Assembly: GCF_000261685.1 (NCBI RefSeq)
Contig: NZ_AJQE01000214.1
Span: 1 to 34,437, forward strand
DNA length: 34,437 nucleotides
Reading direction: 5' to 3'
From: Bradyrhizobium genomosp. I (2014)
Lineage (GTDB): Bacteria; Pseudomonadota; Alphaproteobacteria; Rhizobiales; Xanthobacteraceae
Positions 1 to 8,529 of this stretch are shown in pieces. Positions within the stretch are counted from its first letter, which is position 1; each line of letters begins with the position of its first letter. The notes under the pieces were generated by a model, which was given only the letters and a program-made list of their open reading frames with translations, did no database searches and was not told where the DNA came from. The translations under genes were made by a program, and so were the position numbers.

Positions 1-1
1 G

Positions 2-313
2 CCCGTCATCATCGAGGACGACTGCTTCATCGGCGCGCGCTCGGAGGTCGCCGAAGGCGTGATCGTGCGCAAGGGCGCGGTGCTGGCGATGGGCGTGTTC
101 CTGGGCGCCTCGACCAAGATCGTCGATCGCGAGACCGGCGAAATCTTCATGGGCGAAGTGCCGGAGTATTCGGTGGTGGTGCCCGGCGCGCTGCCCGGCA
201 AGCCGATGAAGAACGGCCAGATCGGCCCGAGCACCGCATGCGCCGTGATCGTCAAGCGCGTCGACGAACGCACGCGGTCCAAGACCAGCATCAACGAGCT
301 GCTGCGGGATTGA
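2..313 (+). CDS. dapD: 2,3,4,5-tetrahydropyridine-2,6-dicarboxylate N-succinyltransferase, C-terminal part (cut by window start)
   Basis: Only the last 103 residues are present; the reading frame is open from base 2 to the TGA at 311-313. DapD transfers succinyl from succinyl-CoA to tetrahydrodipicolinate in the cytoplasmic succinylase branch of lysine and meso-diaminopimelate synthesis. The visible part begins with the end of a left-handed beta-helix ([20 protein letters not shown], hexapeptide-type spacing). It continues into the family C-terminal domain with [13 protein letters not shown] and the terminal SINELLRD. An internal GTG at 59 is not the start, because homologous sequence continues upstream of it. 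dapE, the next-but-one enzyme of the pathway, follows 10 bases later, so the two are probably co-transcribed. Confidence 0.93.
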   Translation, partial: PVIIEDDCFIGARSEVAEGVIVRKGAVLAMGVFLGASTKIVDRETGEIFMGEVPEYSVVVPGALPGKPMKNGQIGPSTACAVIVKRVDERTRSKTSINELLRD

Positions 314-323
314 TCCGACGCGC

Positions 324-1490
324 ATGACCGATGCTCTCTCCATTGCCCGCGACCTCATCCGCTGCCCCTCGGTAACCCCGACCGATGCCGGCGCGCTCGG
401 GGTGCTTGAGAAAGCCCTGAACGAGGCCGGCTTCACCTGCCACCGCGTGACCTTCAGCGAGCCCGGCACTGCCGATGTCGACAATCTCTATGCGCGGATC
501 GGCACGGAAGGGCCGCACATCACCTTTGCCGGTCACACCGACGTGGTGCCGCCGGGCGACGAGAGTGCCTGGAGCGTCGGCGCGTTCTCGGGCGAAGTGA
601 AGGACGGCGTCCTGCACGGCCGCGGTGCGGTCGACATGAAGGGCGGCATCGCCTGCTCCGTCGCCGCGGTGCTGGGGCATCTCGCTGCCAATGGCGGCAA
701 GCCGCGTGCGGACGGAACAGGGTCGATCTCGTTCCTGATCACGGGCGACGAGGAAGACGTCTCGATCAACGGCACCATCAAGCTGTTGAAATGGGCCGCC
801 GGGCGCGGCGAGACATTCGATCATTGCGTGCTCGGCGAACCCTCCAACGTCGAAGTGCTCGGCGACACCATCAAGGTCGGCCGCCGCGGCTCGCAATCCG
901 GCACGCTCTACGTGGATGGCGTGCAGGGTCATGTCGCCTATCCGCATCGCGCGTCCAATCCGGTGCCTGACATTTCGCGGCTGATCGTGGCGATCTCCGA
1001 CGAGCCGCTCGATCATGGCAGCGCACAGTTCCAGGCCTCCAATCTCGAATTCACCTCGGTCGACGTCGGCAACAGCGCCTACAACGTCATTCCCGGCCAG
1101 GCCCGCGCAAAATTCAACATCCGCTACAACGACAACCACACCCAGGCATCCCTGCGCGAGCTGGTCGAACGGCGCCTCGCAAAAGCCTGCGGCAACCGCA
1201 TCAAGGCCCGCATCGTCTGGGAGCCGTCCAACTCCAACGTGTTCGTGACCAAGCCGGGTGCGTTCACCGATCTCGCGGTGTCCGCGATCGAGGAGGTGAC
1301 GGGCCGCAAGCCGGAGCTGTCGACGAGCGGCGGGACTTCGGATGCGCGCTTCATCTCCAGCTATTGCCCCGTGATCGAGTTCGGCCTGGTCGGCCAGACC
1401 ATGCACCAGGTCGACGAGCGGGTGCCGGTGGCGGATTTGGAGAAATTGACGCAAGTGTATCGCGGGATACTGACGCGGTATTTTGCTTGA
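324..1490 (+). CDS. dapE: succinyl-diaminopimelate desuccinylase
   Basis: A 388-residue zinc-dependent M20 peptidase-family enzyme that hydrolyses N-succinyl-LL-2,6-diaminopimelate to LL-DAP and succinate, in the cytoplasm. Family landmarks are in order: [12 protein letters not shown] near residue 70 (first metal ligand and adjacent Asp), [10 protein letters not shown] near residue 99 (bridging Asp), TGDEED near residue 141 (catalytic Glu pair), GEPSN near residue 172, and GGTSDARF near residue 338. The length is normal for DapE. The ATG at 324 lies 10 bases after the dapD stop and gives an N-terminus that begins directly with the conserved LIRCPSVTP region. The tight spacing to dapD points to one dapDE transcript supplying DAP for peptidoglycan and lysine. 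It converges on truA. Confidence 0.96.
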   Translation: MTDALSIARDLIRCPSVTPTDAGALGVLEKALNEAGFTCHRVTFSEPGTADVDNLYARIGTEGPHITFAGHTDVVPPGDESAWSVGAFSGEVKDGVLHGRGAVDMKGGIACSVAAVLGHLAANGGKPRADGTGSISFLITGDEEDVSINGTIKLLKWAAGRGETFDHCVLGEPSNVEVLGDTIKVGRRGSQSGTLYVDGVQGHVAYPHRASNPVPDISRLIVAISDEPLDHGSAQFQASNLEFTSVDVGNSAYNVIPGQARAKFNIRYNDNHTQASLRELVERRLAKACGNRIKARIVWEPSNSNVFVTKPGAFTDLAVSAIEEVTGRKPELSTSGGTSDARFISSYCPVIEFGLVGQTMHQVDERVPVADLEKLTQVYRGILTRYFA

Positions 1491-1514
1491 GGCACTGTTG
1501 CCTCCACAAACGAA

Positions 1515-1623
1515 GCTGTCATCGCCCGACTTGATCGGGCGATCCAGTATTCCAGAGACAGTCATGATTGAGCCGAGAGGCCGCGGCGTACTGGATGCCC
1601 CGGTCAAGCCGGGGCATGACAGC
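1515..1623. repeat. palindromic intergenic element, family A (copy A1)
   Basis: The outer arms are GCTGTCAT and ATGACAGC. Just inside each is a short hairpin (TCGCCCGacttgatCGGGCGA on the left, GCCCCGgtcaagCCGGGGC on the right), then an inner inverted pair ATCCAGTA/TACTGGAT (with a slight sequence variation here) enclosing a variable centre. It lies between the convergent genes dapE and truA. Related copies are at 5368-5474, 5813-5918 and 26070-26173. It could act as a bidirectional transcription terminator, but its spread through the window argues for a dispersed repeat. Confidence 0.75.
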
Positions 1624-1656
1624 GGTGGGCGCGGCGAGAGCGGGCGCCTCACCCTC

Positions 1657-2394
1657 TCAGTAATCCACCTTCATCAGATACAGCCCCGCCGGCGGGGCGA
1701 CGATGCCGCAGGCTGCGCGGTTGCGGGCCGCGAGTGCGGCGGAGAGATCATCGGCGGTCCAGCGCCCCTCGCCGACCCAGACCAGCGATCCCACCATCGA
1801 GCGCACCTGGCTGTGCAGGAACGAGCGCGCCGAGGTGACAATGGTGATCTCGCGGCCATCGCGCTGCACGTCGAGCTGGTCGAGCGTCTTCTCCGGCGAC
1901 TTGGCCTGGCATTCGGTGTCGCGGAACGTCGTGAAATCGTGCTTGCCGAGCAGGCGCTGTGCCGCCGCGTGCATGGCATCGGCATCGAGCCGGCGCGGCA
2001 CGCGCCAGGCGTGGCCGACGTCGAGCGCGAGATTGGCGCGGGTGTTGATGATGCGATAGCGGTAGTGCCGCTTGACGGCCGAAAAGCGCGCCTCGAACGT
2101 ATCGGGTACGATCTCGGCCTCGAGCACCGCAATCGGATGCGGCCGCAGATGCGCGTTGAGCCCGTCGCGAAAACGACCCGGTGGAAACTGCTTCTCGACG
2201 TCGACATGCGCGACCTGGCCGCGCGCATGCACGCCGGCATCGGTGCGGCCGGCGCCATGGACGCGCAAATCCGCCCCGGTCATCGCCTTCACCGCAGCCT
2301 GCAGCGCGCCCTGCACCGATGGCAGCGTCTCCTGCACCTGCCAGCCGAAGAACGGCGCGCCGTCGTATTCGATGGTGAGCTTGTAGCGGGGCAT
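1657..2394 (-). CDS. truA: tRNA pseudouridine(38-40) synthase
   Basis: A 245-residue enzyme that converts uridines 38-40 of the tRNA anticodon stem-loop to pseudouridine. It opens with [20 protein letters not shown], typical of TruA, and contains [17 protein letters not shown], which holds the catalytic Asp and the substrate-binding RTDAGVHA motif. Later come RSFLHSQVR and the family-like C-terminus [15 protein letters not shown] chose the ATG whose A is base 2394; a TTG one codon upstream would add a single Met. The fmt stop codon TGA shares its last A with this ATG, so translation of truA is probably coupled to fmt. It is the last gene of the def-fmt-truA group. Confidence 0.95.
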   Translation of the reverse strand: MPRYKLTIEYDGAPFFGWQVQETLPSVQGALQAAVKAMTGADLRVHGAGRTDAGVHARGQVAHVDVEKQFPPGRFRDGLNAHLRPHPIAVLEAEIVPDTFEARFSAVKRHYRYRIINTRANLALDVGHAWRVPRRLDADAMHAAAQRLLGKHDFTTFRDTECQAKSPEKTLDQLDVQRDGREITIVTSARSFLHSQVRSMVGSLVWVGEGRWTADDLSAALAARNRAACGIVAPPAGLYLMKVDY

Positions 2395-3317
2395 CAAGCG
2401 AACCGCATCGGCGGCTTGACGGGCACACCGCGCAGGAAGTCCGTGGCCTGCATGCGGGCCTTGCCTTCGCGCTGCAGCTCGAGGATGCGGATTGCGCCCT
2501 CGCCGCAGGCGATGGTGAGCCGATCGTCGAGCACTTCGCCAGGCGTGCCGGAGCCTTTCGCCAATTCGCAGCGCAGGATCTTGACACGCGCATTCTCGAA
2601 CTCGCTCCAGGCGCCGGGAAACGGCGACAAGCCGTGGATGTGGCGCAGCACGGCGCGCGCGGGCCTGGTCCAGTCGATGCGCGCCTCGGCCTTGTCGATC
2701 TTGGCGGCATAGGTTACGCCGTCCTCGCTCTGCTTTTTGAGCTGGAGCCCGCCGCGTTCGAGCGCGGCCATCGCGCGCACCATCAGGTCGGCGCCCAGCC
2801 GGGACAGGCGATCGTGCAGATCGAGCGCGGTCATGGTGTCCGATATCGCGATGCGCTCGGCCATGGCGACGTCGCCGGTGTCGAGGCCGACATCCATCTT
2901 CATCACCATCACGCCGCTTTCGGCATCATCAGCCATGATCGCGCGGTTGATGGGCGCGGCGCCGCGCCAGCGCGGCAGCAGCGAAGCGTGCAGATTGTAG
3001 CAGCCGAGCTTTGGCGCATCGAGGATCGCCTGCGGCAGGATCATGCCGTAGGCAACGACGACTGCGGCATCGGCCTCAAATGCGCGAAACTCTTCCAGCG
3101 CCTCCGGCGTCTTCAGCGTCTTCGGCGTCAGCACGGGAACGCCGAGCTTTCGCGCGACCTCCTCGACCGGCGTCGGCTGCAATTGCAGGCCGCGCCGCCC
3201 GCCGGGCTTCGGCGCGCGGGTGTAGACCGCCGCGATCTCATGGCCATGCGCGACCAGCTCGAGCAGCGTCGGCACGGAGAAATCGGGCGTGCCCATGAAG
3301 ATGAGGCGGAGGGGCAT
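2394..3317 (-). CDS. fmt: methionyl-tRNA formyltransferase
   Basis: A 307-residue enzyme that formylates Met-tRNAi using 10-formyl-tetrahydrofolate, needed for initiation of translation. The N-terminus [15 protein letters not shown] and the motif [19 protein letters not shown] are diagnostic; the second carries the catalytic His and the formyl-folate site, followed by [12 protein letters not shown]. The C-terminal OB-like domain follows ([15 protein letters not shown]). The frame stays open 37 codons further upstream, but that stretch runs into palindromic repeat B1, so I place the start at the ATG ending at 3317. The stop overlaps truA by one base. def lies upstream on the same strand, 140 bases away, with the repeat between them. 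Deformylase removes the formyl group that Fmt adds, so the pair is functionally matched. Confidence 0.95.
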   Translation of the reverse strand: MPLRLIFMGTPDFSVPTLLELVAHGHEIAAVYTRAPKPGGRRGLQLQPTPVEEVARKLGVPVLTPKTLKTPEALEEFRAFEADAAVVVAYGMILPQAILDAPKLGCYNLHASLLPRWRGAAPINRAIMADDAESGVMVMKMDVGLDTGDVAMAERIAISDTMTALDLHDRLSRLGADLMVRAMAALERGGLQLKKQSEDGVTYAAKIDKAEARIDWTRPARAVLRHIHGLSPFPGAWSEFENARVKILRCELAKGSGTPGEVLDDRLTIACGEGAIRILELQREGKARMQATDFLRGVPVKPPMRFA

Positions 3318-3350
3318 GTGACGAGACAATCCTCGAGAACGAGCAAGGTA

Positions 3351-3444
3351 CTCGTCATGGCCGGGCTTGTCCCGGCCATCCACGTTCTTCCTGCTCGCGG
3401 CGGCAAAGAACGTGGATGCCCGGCACAAGGGCCGGGCATGACGG
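3351..3444. repeat. palindromic intergenic element, family B (copy B1)
   Basis: The outer arms are CGTCATGGCCGGG and CCGGGCATGAC. Each end holds its own hairpin (GGCCGGGcttgtCCCGGCC and GCCCGGcacaaggGCCGGGC). The inner arms ATCCACGTTCTT and AAGAACGTGGAT are a perfect 12-bp inverted pair around a short loop. It sits between def and fmt, which are transcribed in the same direction, so it would fold in a def-fmt transcript. It shares the GTCAT/ATGAC ends and the inner ATCC/GGAT with family A. The second copy is at 23308-23466. Confidence 0.75.
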
Positions 3445-3457
3445 CGGAGGACGTGGC

Positions 3458-3985
3458 CTATTCGCCGGCGCGCTTGGCGGCTTTCTCGAACTTCTTCATC
3501 ACCCGGTCGCGCTTGAGCTTCGACAGATAGTCGACGAACAGGACGCCGTTGAGATGGTCGATCTCGTGCTGGATGCAGGTGGCGTAGAGGCCCTCGGCGT
3601 CCTCCTCGTGCACCTTGCCGTCGAGATCGGTGAAGCGCACGCGGACCTTCGCAGGGCGCTCGACCTCCTCGTAATATTCGGGGATCGACAGGCAGCCTTC
3701 CTCGTAGACCGAAAGTTCCTCGGACGAGGCGAGGATTTCAGGATTGATGAAGACGCGCGGCTCGCGCTTGGTCTCGCCGCTCTCGTCGCGTTTGGCGAGA
3801 TCCATGGTGATCAGGCGCAAGGGCTGCGCGACCTGGATCGCAGCGAGGCCGATGCCGGGCGCGTCGTACATGGTCTCGAACATGTCGTCGGCAAGCTTGC
3901 GGATCTCCGGCGTGACCTTCTCGATCGGCTTGGAGACCAGACGCAGCTGCTTGTCCGGCAGGATGATGATTTCTCGTAGGGCCAT
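3458..3985 (-). CDS. def: peptide deformylase
   Basis: A 175-residue metalloenzyme that removes the N-formyl group from nascent proteins at the ribosome. All three active-site motifs are present: GIGLAAIQ at residues 44-51, EGCLS at 96-100 (metal ligand Cys98) and QHEIDH around 139-144 (metal ligands His140 and His144, catalytic Glu141). The length is normal for a type I deformylase. The start is ATG at 3985, giving [15 protein letters not shown], the usual N-terminus. It heads the def-fmt-truA group, and the upstream 3986-4156 region is shared with divergent rmuC. Confidence 0.96.
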   Translation of the reverse strand: MALREIIILPDKQLRLVSKPIEKVTPEIRKLADDMFETMYDAPGIGLAAIQVAQPLRLITMDLAKRDESGETKREPRVFINPEILASSEELSVYEEGCLSIPEYYEEVERPAKVRVRFTDLDGKVHEEDAEGLYATCIQHEIDHLNGVLFVDYLSKLKRDRVMKKFEKAAKRAGE

Positions 3986-4048
3986 GGCCGCGATTTAAGC
4001 CGCGCGCCGGATGCGGTCAATGCGGCCAGGAACGCCGTTGACCTTCCG

Positions 4049-4085
4049 CTAACCATAAAACTTCAGGTTTCGTTAACCGTAAAAA
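4049..4085. promoter_or_regulatory. AT-rich divergent promoter region with two TAACC(A/G)TAAAA direct repeats
   Basis: The 171-base def/rmuC divergent region holds CTAACCATAAAA at 4049 and TTAACCGTAAAA at 4073, 24 bases apart, within a locally A/T-rich stretch. TTAACC-like half sites resemble those bound by CtrA in alphaproteobacteria, but the full TTAA-N7-TTAA form is not seen. Assignment to any regulator is a guess. Confidence 0.25.
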
Positions 4086-4156
4086 TTAGGGGGTTGTCAA
4101 CCACCGACGTTCCCTCTTCGTTCGCGAATTCCGGCGAATCGGGTAGAAGGGCAGGC

Positions 4157-5356
4157 ATGAACGAGATCATTTTCATGGCCGGCGACTGGCCGGTGCGCAT
4201 CATCGATGCGCTGATCGGCTTCGGTGCCCTCGTCCTCATCCTGCTGGTGGTGATTGCGGTGGTGATCGCGCGCTCCGGGCGGCGTGGCGCGGAACTCGCC
4301 ACGGCGCACGCGATCCGGGCCGACGAGCTCGAGGAACGCCTCGCCCAAGTGCTGCGCGCCCAGAGCGAGGCCTCGGGCCGGGTCGACGCCATGACCCAGG
4401 CGCTGGCCGGCCGCCAGGCCGAGATGGCGCGCGCGGTCAACGAGCGGCTGGATTCGGTGACCCACCGTGTCGGCCAGTCCATGGAACATTCCACCCGCAA
4501 CACCATGGAGAGCCTGCGCGCCCTGCACGAGCGGCTCGGCATCATCGACAGCGCGCACAAGAACCTCACCGACCTCACCACCCAGGTGACCACCTTGCGC
4601 GACGTGCTCGCCAACAAGCAGTCGCGCGGCGCCTTCGGGCAGGCGCGGATGGAGGCGATCGTCCAGGACGGGCTGCCGAAGGGCTCCTACGAGTTCCAGT
4701 TCACGCTCTCCACCGGCAAGCGGCCCGACTGTGTCGTGTTTCTGCCCGACCAGCGCCCGCTCTGCATCGACGCGAAATTTCCGCTGGAGGCGATGACGGC
4801 GCTGCACGACGCCCGTACCGACGAGGAGCGGCGCATTGCCACGCAGCGGCTGCGCGGCGACGTGATGAAGCATGTCAGCGACATCGCCGAAAAATATCTC
4901 GTCACCGGCGAGACCCAGGAGATGGCGCTGATGTTCGTGCCGTCGGAATCGGTCTATGCCGAGATCCATGATGGCTTCGACGACGTGATCCAGAAGGCCT
5001 ATCGCGCCCGAATCGTGCTGGTGTCGCCCTCGCTCCTGATGCTCGCGATCCAGGTGATGCAGCAGATCATGAAGGACGCGCGCATGCGCGATGCCGCCGA
5101 CCAGATCCAGACTGAAGTGATCAAGCTCGGCGACGATCTGGGACGCCTCAGGGACCGAGTGGTCAAATTGCAGAAGCATTTTTCCGATGCGAACGAGGAC
5201 GTCCGCCAGATCCTGATCTCCGCCGACAAGATCGAGAAGCGTGCAGGGCGCATCGAGGAGCTCGATTTCAGCAAGAGCGATGCGCCGGAGGCACCGCGGC
5301 TGGTGGCGACGGCCGCGGGCGAGCTGTTTCCGAGGAAACTCCAGGCGGGGGAGTGA
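4157..5356 (+). CDS. rmuC: DNA recombination protein RmuC homologue
   Basis: A 399-residue protein of the RmuC family, which limits recombination at inverted repeats in E. coli and carries a predicted nuclease-like core. Residues about 10-32 form one membrane anchor (ALIGFGALVLILLVVIAVVI). A long charged coiled-coil region follows to about residue 160, then the RmuC core with KQSRGAFGQARMEAIVQD, LPKGSYEFQFTLS, CVVFLPDQRPLCIDAKFP and FVPSESVYAEI. I use the ATG at 4157, preceded by AGAAGGG, rather than a TTG 63 bases earlier that has no ribosome site. It is divergent from def. The proposed role against inverted repeats is of note because this region is rich in them. Confidence 0.92.
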   Translation: MNEIIFMAGDWPVRIIDALIGFGALVLILLVVIAVVIARSGRRGAELATAHAIRADELEERLAQVLRAQSEASGRVDAMTQALAGRQAEMARAVNERLDSVTHRVGQSMEHSTRNTMESLRALHERLGIIDSAHKNLTDLTTQVTTLRDVLANKQSRGAFGQARMEAIVQDGLPKGSYEFQFTLSTGKRPDCVVFLPDQRPLCIDAKFPLEAMTALHDARTDEERRIATQRLRGDVMKHVSDIAEKYLVTGETQEMALMFVPSESVYAEIHDGFDDVIQKAYRARIVLVSPSLLMLAIQVMQQIMKDARMRDAADQIQTEVIKLGDDLGRLRDRVVKLQKHFSDANEDVRQILISADKIEKRAGRIEELDFSKSDAPEAPRLVATAAGELFPRKLQAGE

Positions 5357-5367
5357 GTTTGTAGCAC

Positions 5368-5474
5368 GCTGTCATGCCCCGCGCAGGCGGGGCATCCAGT
5401 ACGCCGCGGCGTTGGTGATTGAACCGGGACGCTGGTGATTACTGGATCGTCCGCATTCGCGGACGATGACAGCG
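5368..5474. repeat. palindromic intergenic element, family A (copy A2), left flank of the GIY-YIG gene
   Basis: GCTGTCAT and ATGACAGC form the ends, GCCCCGCgcaGGCGGGGC is the left hairpin, CGTCCGCattcGCGGACG the right hairpin, and ATCCAGTA/TTACTGGAT the inner pair. It is in the same orientation as A3 at 5813-5918 and closely similar to it, especially over the right half. Confidence 0.78.
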
Positions 5475-5490
5475 AAGGGGAAGGCGGCAG

Positions 5491-5793
5491 ATGGGCGGAC
5501 GCCACTACTACGTCTACATTCTCTCCAGCAAGATCGGCGGCACGCTATACATTGGCGTGACCAATGATCTCATCCGCCGGGTAGCCGAGCACAAGTCAAA
5601 GCTGATCGAAAGCTTCACGGAAAAATACGATGTCGCGAGGCTCGTCTACTTCGAGCAGTTCGACGACCCTGATAACGCGATCAAGCGGGAGAAGCGACTG
5701 AAGAAGTGGAACAGGGCCTGGAAGGTCCGATTGATCGAACAGCACAACCCGAATTGGGATGATCTGTATCACGAGATTGCCGGCCCACCATGA
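5491..5793 (+). CDS. solitary GIY-YIG nuclease-domain protein (URI/YhbQ-like)
   Basis: A 100-residue protein that is essentially a single GIY-YIG domain. Family positions are visible: YVYIL at 7-11 (the GIY segment), LYIGVTNDLIRRVAEHK at 19-35 (the YIG segment, with the catalytic Tyr and Arg), and AIKREKRLKKW at 63-73 with the catalytic Glu67. No DNA-binding extension is present, so a DNA strand-cutting function is inferred from the domain alone. AAGGGGAAGG just upstream of the ATG is a good ribosome site. The gene starts 17 bases after repeat A2 ends and stops 19 bases before repeat A3 begins, so nearly the whole interval between the two repeats is this gene. It may belong to the repeats rather than to the neighbouring operons. 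Confidence 0.9.
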   Translation: MGGRHYYVYILSSKIGGTLYIGVTNDLIRRVAEHKSKLIESFTEKYDVARLVYFEQFDDPDNAIKREKRLKKWNRAWKVRLIEQHNPNWDDLYHEIAGPP

Positions 5794-5812
5794 CACCGCC
5801 ATACTCCTCCAC

Positions 5813-5918
5813 GCTGTCGTGCCCCGCAAAGGCGGGACATCCAGCACGCCGCGGCGGGTGCAATTAAACCGAGACACTGGTGATTACTGGATCGTCCGCC
5901 TTCGCGGACGATGACAGC
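5813..5918. repeat. palindromic intergenic element, family A (copy A3), right flank of the GIY-YIG gene
   Basis: It has the same layout and orientation as A2. The left hairpin GCCCCGCaaaGGCGGGAC carries a substitution that weakens the stem, and the left end is GCTGTCGT rather than GCTGTCAT. The right half, from CTGGTGATTACTGGATCG to ATGACAGCG, is almost base-for-base the same as in A2. It ends about 55 bases before the AmpG-like gene. Confidence 0.78.
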
Positions 5919-5972
5919 GGAGAGGGCGATGACACCTCACTTGTGGCCCCCAGAATCTGCTAACACCGCCCC

Positions 5973-7337
5973 ATGACCGCACCCGACGCGACCTCTCCTG
6001 CCGCGACCTCCGCCCCTGCGACCTCCTGGCGCGACAGCCTTGCCGTTTACCTGCAGTCGCGGGTGCTGATCGTGCTGTTTCTCGGCTTCTCCTCCGGCCT
6101 GCCGCTGGCGTTGTCGGGCTCGACGCTGTTGGTGTGGATGCGGGAAGCCGGGGTCGATCTCAAGACCATCGGGCTGTTTGCGCTGGTCGGCACGCCCTAC
6201 ACGCTGAAATTCCTGTGGGCGCCGCTGGTGGACGCGATGCATGTGCCGCTGTTCACCCGCGCCTTCGGGCGGCGGCGCGGCTGGCTGGTGTTCTCGCAGC
6301 TGCTGCTGATCATCGCGATCGTGCTGCTGGCGATGACAGATCCGGCGCGGTCGCCGTTCTACGTCGCGCTCGGCGCGCTGCTGGTGGCGACGACATCGTC
6401 GACGCAGGACATCGTGGTCGATGCGTTCCGCGTCGAGAGCCTGCCGGAGAGCGAGCAGGCCGCCGGCATGGCGTCATACGTCGCGGCCTATCGCATCGGC
6501 ATGCTGGTCTCGACCGCGGGCGCGCTGTTCATCGTCTCGGGTTTCGAAAGCACCGGCATTGCGCGACAATCGGCCTGGATGTGGGGCTACGTGGTGATGG
6601 CGGCGATGGTGCTGATCGGGACGATCACGGCACTGGTCGCGACCGAGCCCGAGCAATCGGTGCGGGCCGAAGCCGCGACACAGGCCGAGACCGCGTTCGC
6701 GCGCGTGCTGCACGCCGCGATCGGGGCCTTCTCGGAATTCCTGTCGCGGAAGGACGCGCTCGCCGCACTCGCTTTCGTGGTGCTGTTCAAGTTCACGGAT
6801 GCCTTCTCCGGCACGATGACGGCGCCGTTCGTGATCGACCTCGGCTTCTCCCGCAACGACTATGCGGCGATCGTGAAGGGCGTTGGACTCGCCGCGACGC
6901 TGATCGGCGGCTTTGCCGGTGGTTTCGTCGCGCGGCGCTATTCGCTCGCGACCAGCCTGTGGATCGGCGGCGTTATGCAGGCACTCGCCAACCTCTCCTT
7001 CTCCTGGCTGGCGATCGTCGGCACCAGCCAATGGGCGCTCGCCTTCGCCATCACGGCCGAGAACTTCACCAGCGCGATCGGCACCGTGATCTTCGTCGCC
7101 TATCTCTCTGCGCTCTGCCAGAACCCGCTGCACACGGCGACGCAATACGCGCTGCTCACCGCGCTTGCGGCGGTGGGGCGGACCTATCTCTCATCCGGTG
7201 CCGGCTTCGTGGCGGATAGCACGGGCTGGCCGCTGTTCTTCGTGATCTGCGTGCTGGTGGCGATCCCGAGCCTGATGCTGCTGGCGTACTTGCAAAAGCG
7301 CGGGCATTTCGAGACGCTGGGGCCGGTGAGGGTTTGA
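5973..7337 (+). CDS. AmpG-like major facilitator (PAT family, muropeptide permease type)
   Basis: A 454-residue inner-membrane protein with about 12-14 hydrophobic segments after a polar Ala/Thr-rich N-terminal tail. The first part reads LFLGFSSGLPLALSGSTLLV and then LKTIGLFALVGTPYTLKFLW, characteristic of AmpG/PAT transporters, and SSTQDIVVDAFRVE follows near residue 150. Members bring GlcNAc-anhydroMurNAc peptides from the periplasm into the cytoplasm for peptidoglycan recycling, and in some species this governs beta-lactamase induction. No ampR, ampD or beta-lactamase gene is in the window, so the substrate is inferred from family only. The ATG at 5973 has no strong ribosome site nearby. 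Palindromic element C follows the stop. Confidence 0.87.
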   Translation: MTAPDATSPAATSAPATSWRDSLAVYLQSRVLIVLFLGFSSGLPLALSGSTLLVWMREAGVDLKTIGLFALVGTPYTLKFLWAPLVDAMHVPLFTRAFGRRRGWLVFSQLLLIIAIVLLAMTDPARSPFYVALGALLVATTSSTQDIVVDAFRVESLPESEQAAGMASYVAAYRIGMLVSTAGALFIVSGFESTGIARQSAWMWGYVVMAAMVLIGTITALVATEPEQSVRAEAATQAETAFARVLHAAIGAFSEFLSRKDALAALAFVVLFKFTDAFSGTMTAPFVIDLGFSRNDYAAIVKGVGLAATLIGGFAGGFVARRYSLATSLWIGGVMQALANLSFSWLAIVGTSQWALAFAITAENFTSAIGTVIFVAYLSALCQNPLHTATQYALLTALAAVGRTYLSSGAGFVADSTGWPLFFVICVLVAIPSLMLLAYLQKRGHFETLGPVRV

Positions 7338-7349
7338 CGCTCACATCTC

Positions 7350-7442
7350 TCCTCGTCATTGCGAGGAGCTCTTGCGACGAAGCAATCCAGACTTTTCCGC
7401 GGAACGATTTCTGGATTGCTTCGCTTCGCTCGCAATGACGAC
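7350..7442. repeat. palindromic intergenic element, family C
   Basis: CGTCATTGCGAG at the left end pairs with CTCGCAATGACG at the right end. The inner arms GAAGCAATCCAGA and TCTGGATTGCTTC form a perfect 13-bp inverted pair around a 17-base centre. GTCAT/ATGAC ends and an inner ATCC/GGAT are shared with families A and B although the rest differs. It lies between two convergent genes (AmpG-like and a minus-strand gene). Elements of the GTCATTGCGAG type are widespread in bacterial genomes. Confidence 0.78.
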
Positions 7443-7463
7443 GGAGAGAGCGTCGCCCGCCCA

Positions 7464-7898
7464 CTACTGCTTCCTGATCAGGCTCCACTTGGTGATCACG
7501 GCCTCGCTCATCTGGCCGGCATCGCTGGCGCAGGCGATCTCGTCGACCTTCACGGAGATCTCCTTGCCGACGAACGATTTCAGCTGCGTAGCCTGCGCAT
7601 CGGTGGAGGTGACGAGCTGGAACGTCTCTGGCCCGGTCTCGAGATTGCACAGCCCGTTCGGCGGCGGCAGGCGGCGCGGCTCGGAGGTGATCTGGTAGGT
7701 CGCGACACGCCTGCCGTTCCTGACGTCGCGGACCTTCATCGCGTTCAGTTCGCCGGAGAGCACGTCGCCGGTGTTGATCGGCTTGCCGGGCTTGGACGGC
7801 GGCGGTGCCTCGTCGCCCTGCTGCGCGGACATGGCCGGGCTCACCAGCATCGTCATCATCGCGACCAAGGCAAATCGTGTGGCGAAAGGTTTCGTCAT
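7464..7898 (-). CDS. exported protein of unknown function
   Basis: 144 residues, no family recognised. Residues 1-25 look like a Sec signal peptide: basic MTKPFATR, a hydrophobic core, then AMSA with likely cleavage after Ala25. The mature part begins with a proline-rich, flexible stretch (APPPSKPGKP) and then appears mainly beta-stranded. It has two cysteines, Cys84 and Cys123, which could form a disulfide in the periplasm. GGAACGGA upstream of the ATG at 7898 is a plausible ribosome site. It lies 27 bases downstream of no obvious partner: recR, upstream of it in coordinate terms on the same strand, ends at 7926, so it may be the last gene of the dnaX-ybaB-recR transcript or have its own promoter. 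Confidence 0.72.
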   Translation of the reverse strand: MTKPFATRFALVAMMTMLVSPAMSAQQGDEAPPPSKPGKPINTGDVLSGELNAMKVRDVRNGRRVATYQITSEPRRLPPPNGLCNLETGPETFQLVTSTDAQATQLKSFVGKEISVKVDEIACASDAGQMSEAVITKWSLIRKQ

Positions 7899-7925
7899 GT
7901 CGTCCGTTCCGTAAAGTCTGGATGG

Positions 7926-8528
7926 CTAGAACAGGGTGCGCTGCCGCATCGCAGCCGATAGCGTACCTTCATCGAGATAATCAAGCTCGCCGCCGACGGG
8001 AACGCCGTGGGCGAGCCGCGTCACCTTCACATTGGCATCCTGAAGCAGGTCGGTGATGTAATGCGCCGTGGTCTGGCCGTCGACCGTCGCATTCAGCGCC
8101 AGGATGATTTCGTGCACTTGCGGATCATGCGCGCGCGCCACCAGCGTGTCGATGGTGAGGTCCTGCGGGCCGACACCATCGAGCGGCGACAATGTCGCGC
8201 CGAGCACATGATAGCGCCCCTGGGTCGCATTGGCCCGCTCCAGCGCCCAGAGATCGGCAACGTCGGCAACGACGACGATGATGGAGGGATCGCGCTTCGG
8301 ATCGGTGCAGACCGTGCAGGGATTCTGCGTGTCGATGTTGCCGCAGGTCTTGCAGACCTGGACCTTGTCCAGCGCGACCTGCAAGGCGGACGACAGCGGC
8401 ATCATCAGCGCTTCGCGCTTCTTGATCAGATGCAGCGCGGCGCGCCGCGCCGAGCGCGGACCGAGGCCCGGCAGCCGCGCGAGCAACTGGACCAGCCGCT
8501 CGATCTCGGGACCTGCAACCGCACCCAT
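7926..8528 (-). CDS. recR: recombination mediator protein RecR
   Basis: A 200-residue protein, the normal RecR length, that works with RecF/RecO to load RecA at gaps. It contains an N-terminal helix-hairpin-helix ([16 protein letters not shown], about 19-34) and a zinc finger with Cys59, Cys62, Cys71 and Cys74 ([16 protein letters not shown]). A Toprim domain from about residue 82 includes [16 protein letters not shown]. The reading frame continues 31 codons upstream into ybaB, but [20 protein letters not shown] is the family N-terminus, so I use the ATG ending at 8528. Only one base separates it from the ybaB stop. The dnaX-ybaB-recR order is conserved widely in bacteria. Confidence 0.96.
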   Translation of the reverse strand: MGAVAGPEIERLVQLLARLPGLGPRSARRAALHLIKKREALMMPLSSALQVALDKVQVCKTCGNIDTQNPCTVCTDPKRDPSIIVVVADVADLWALERANATQGRYHVLGATLSPLDGVGPQDLTIDTLVARAHDPQVHEIILALNATVDGQTTAHYITDLLQDANVKVTRLAHGVPVGGELDYLDEGTLSAAMRQRTLF

Positions 8529-8529
8529 G

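Noticed and set aside
291..1652. 453-codon minus-strand frame over dapE
   Set aside because: It crosses dapE and repeat A1; composition is typical of an antisense shadow.
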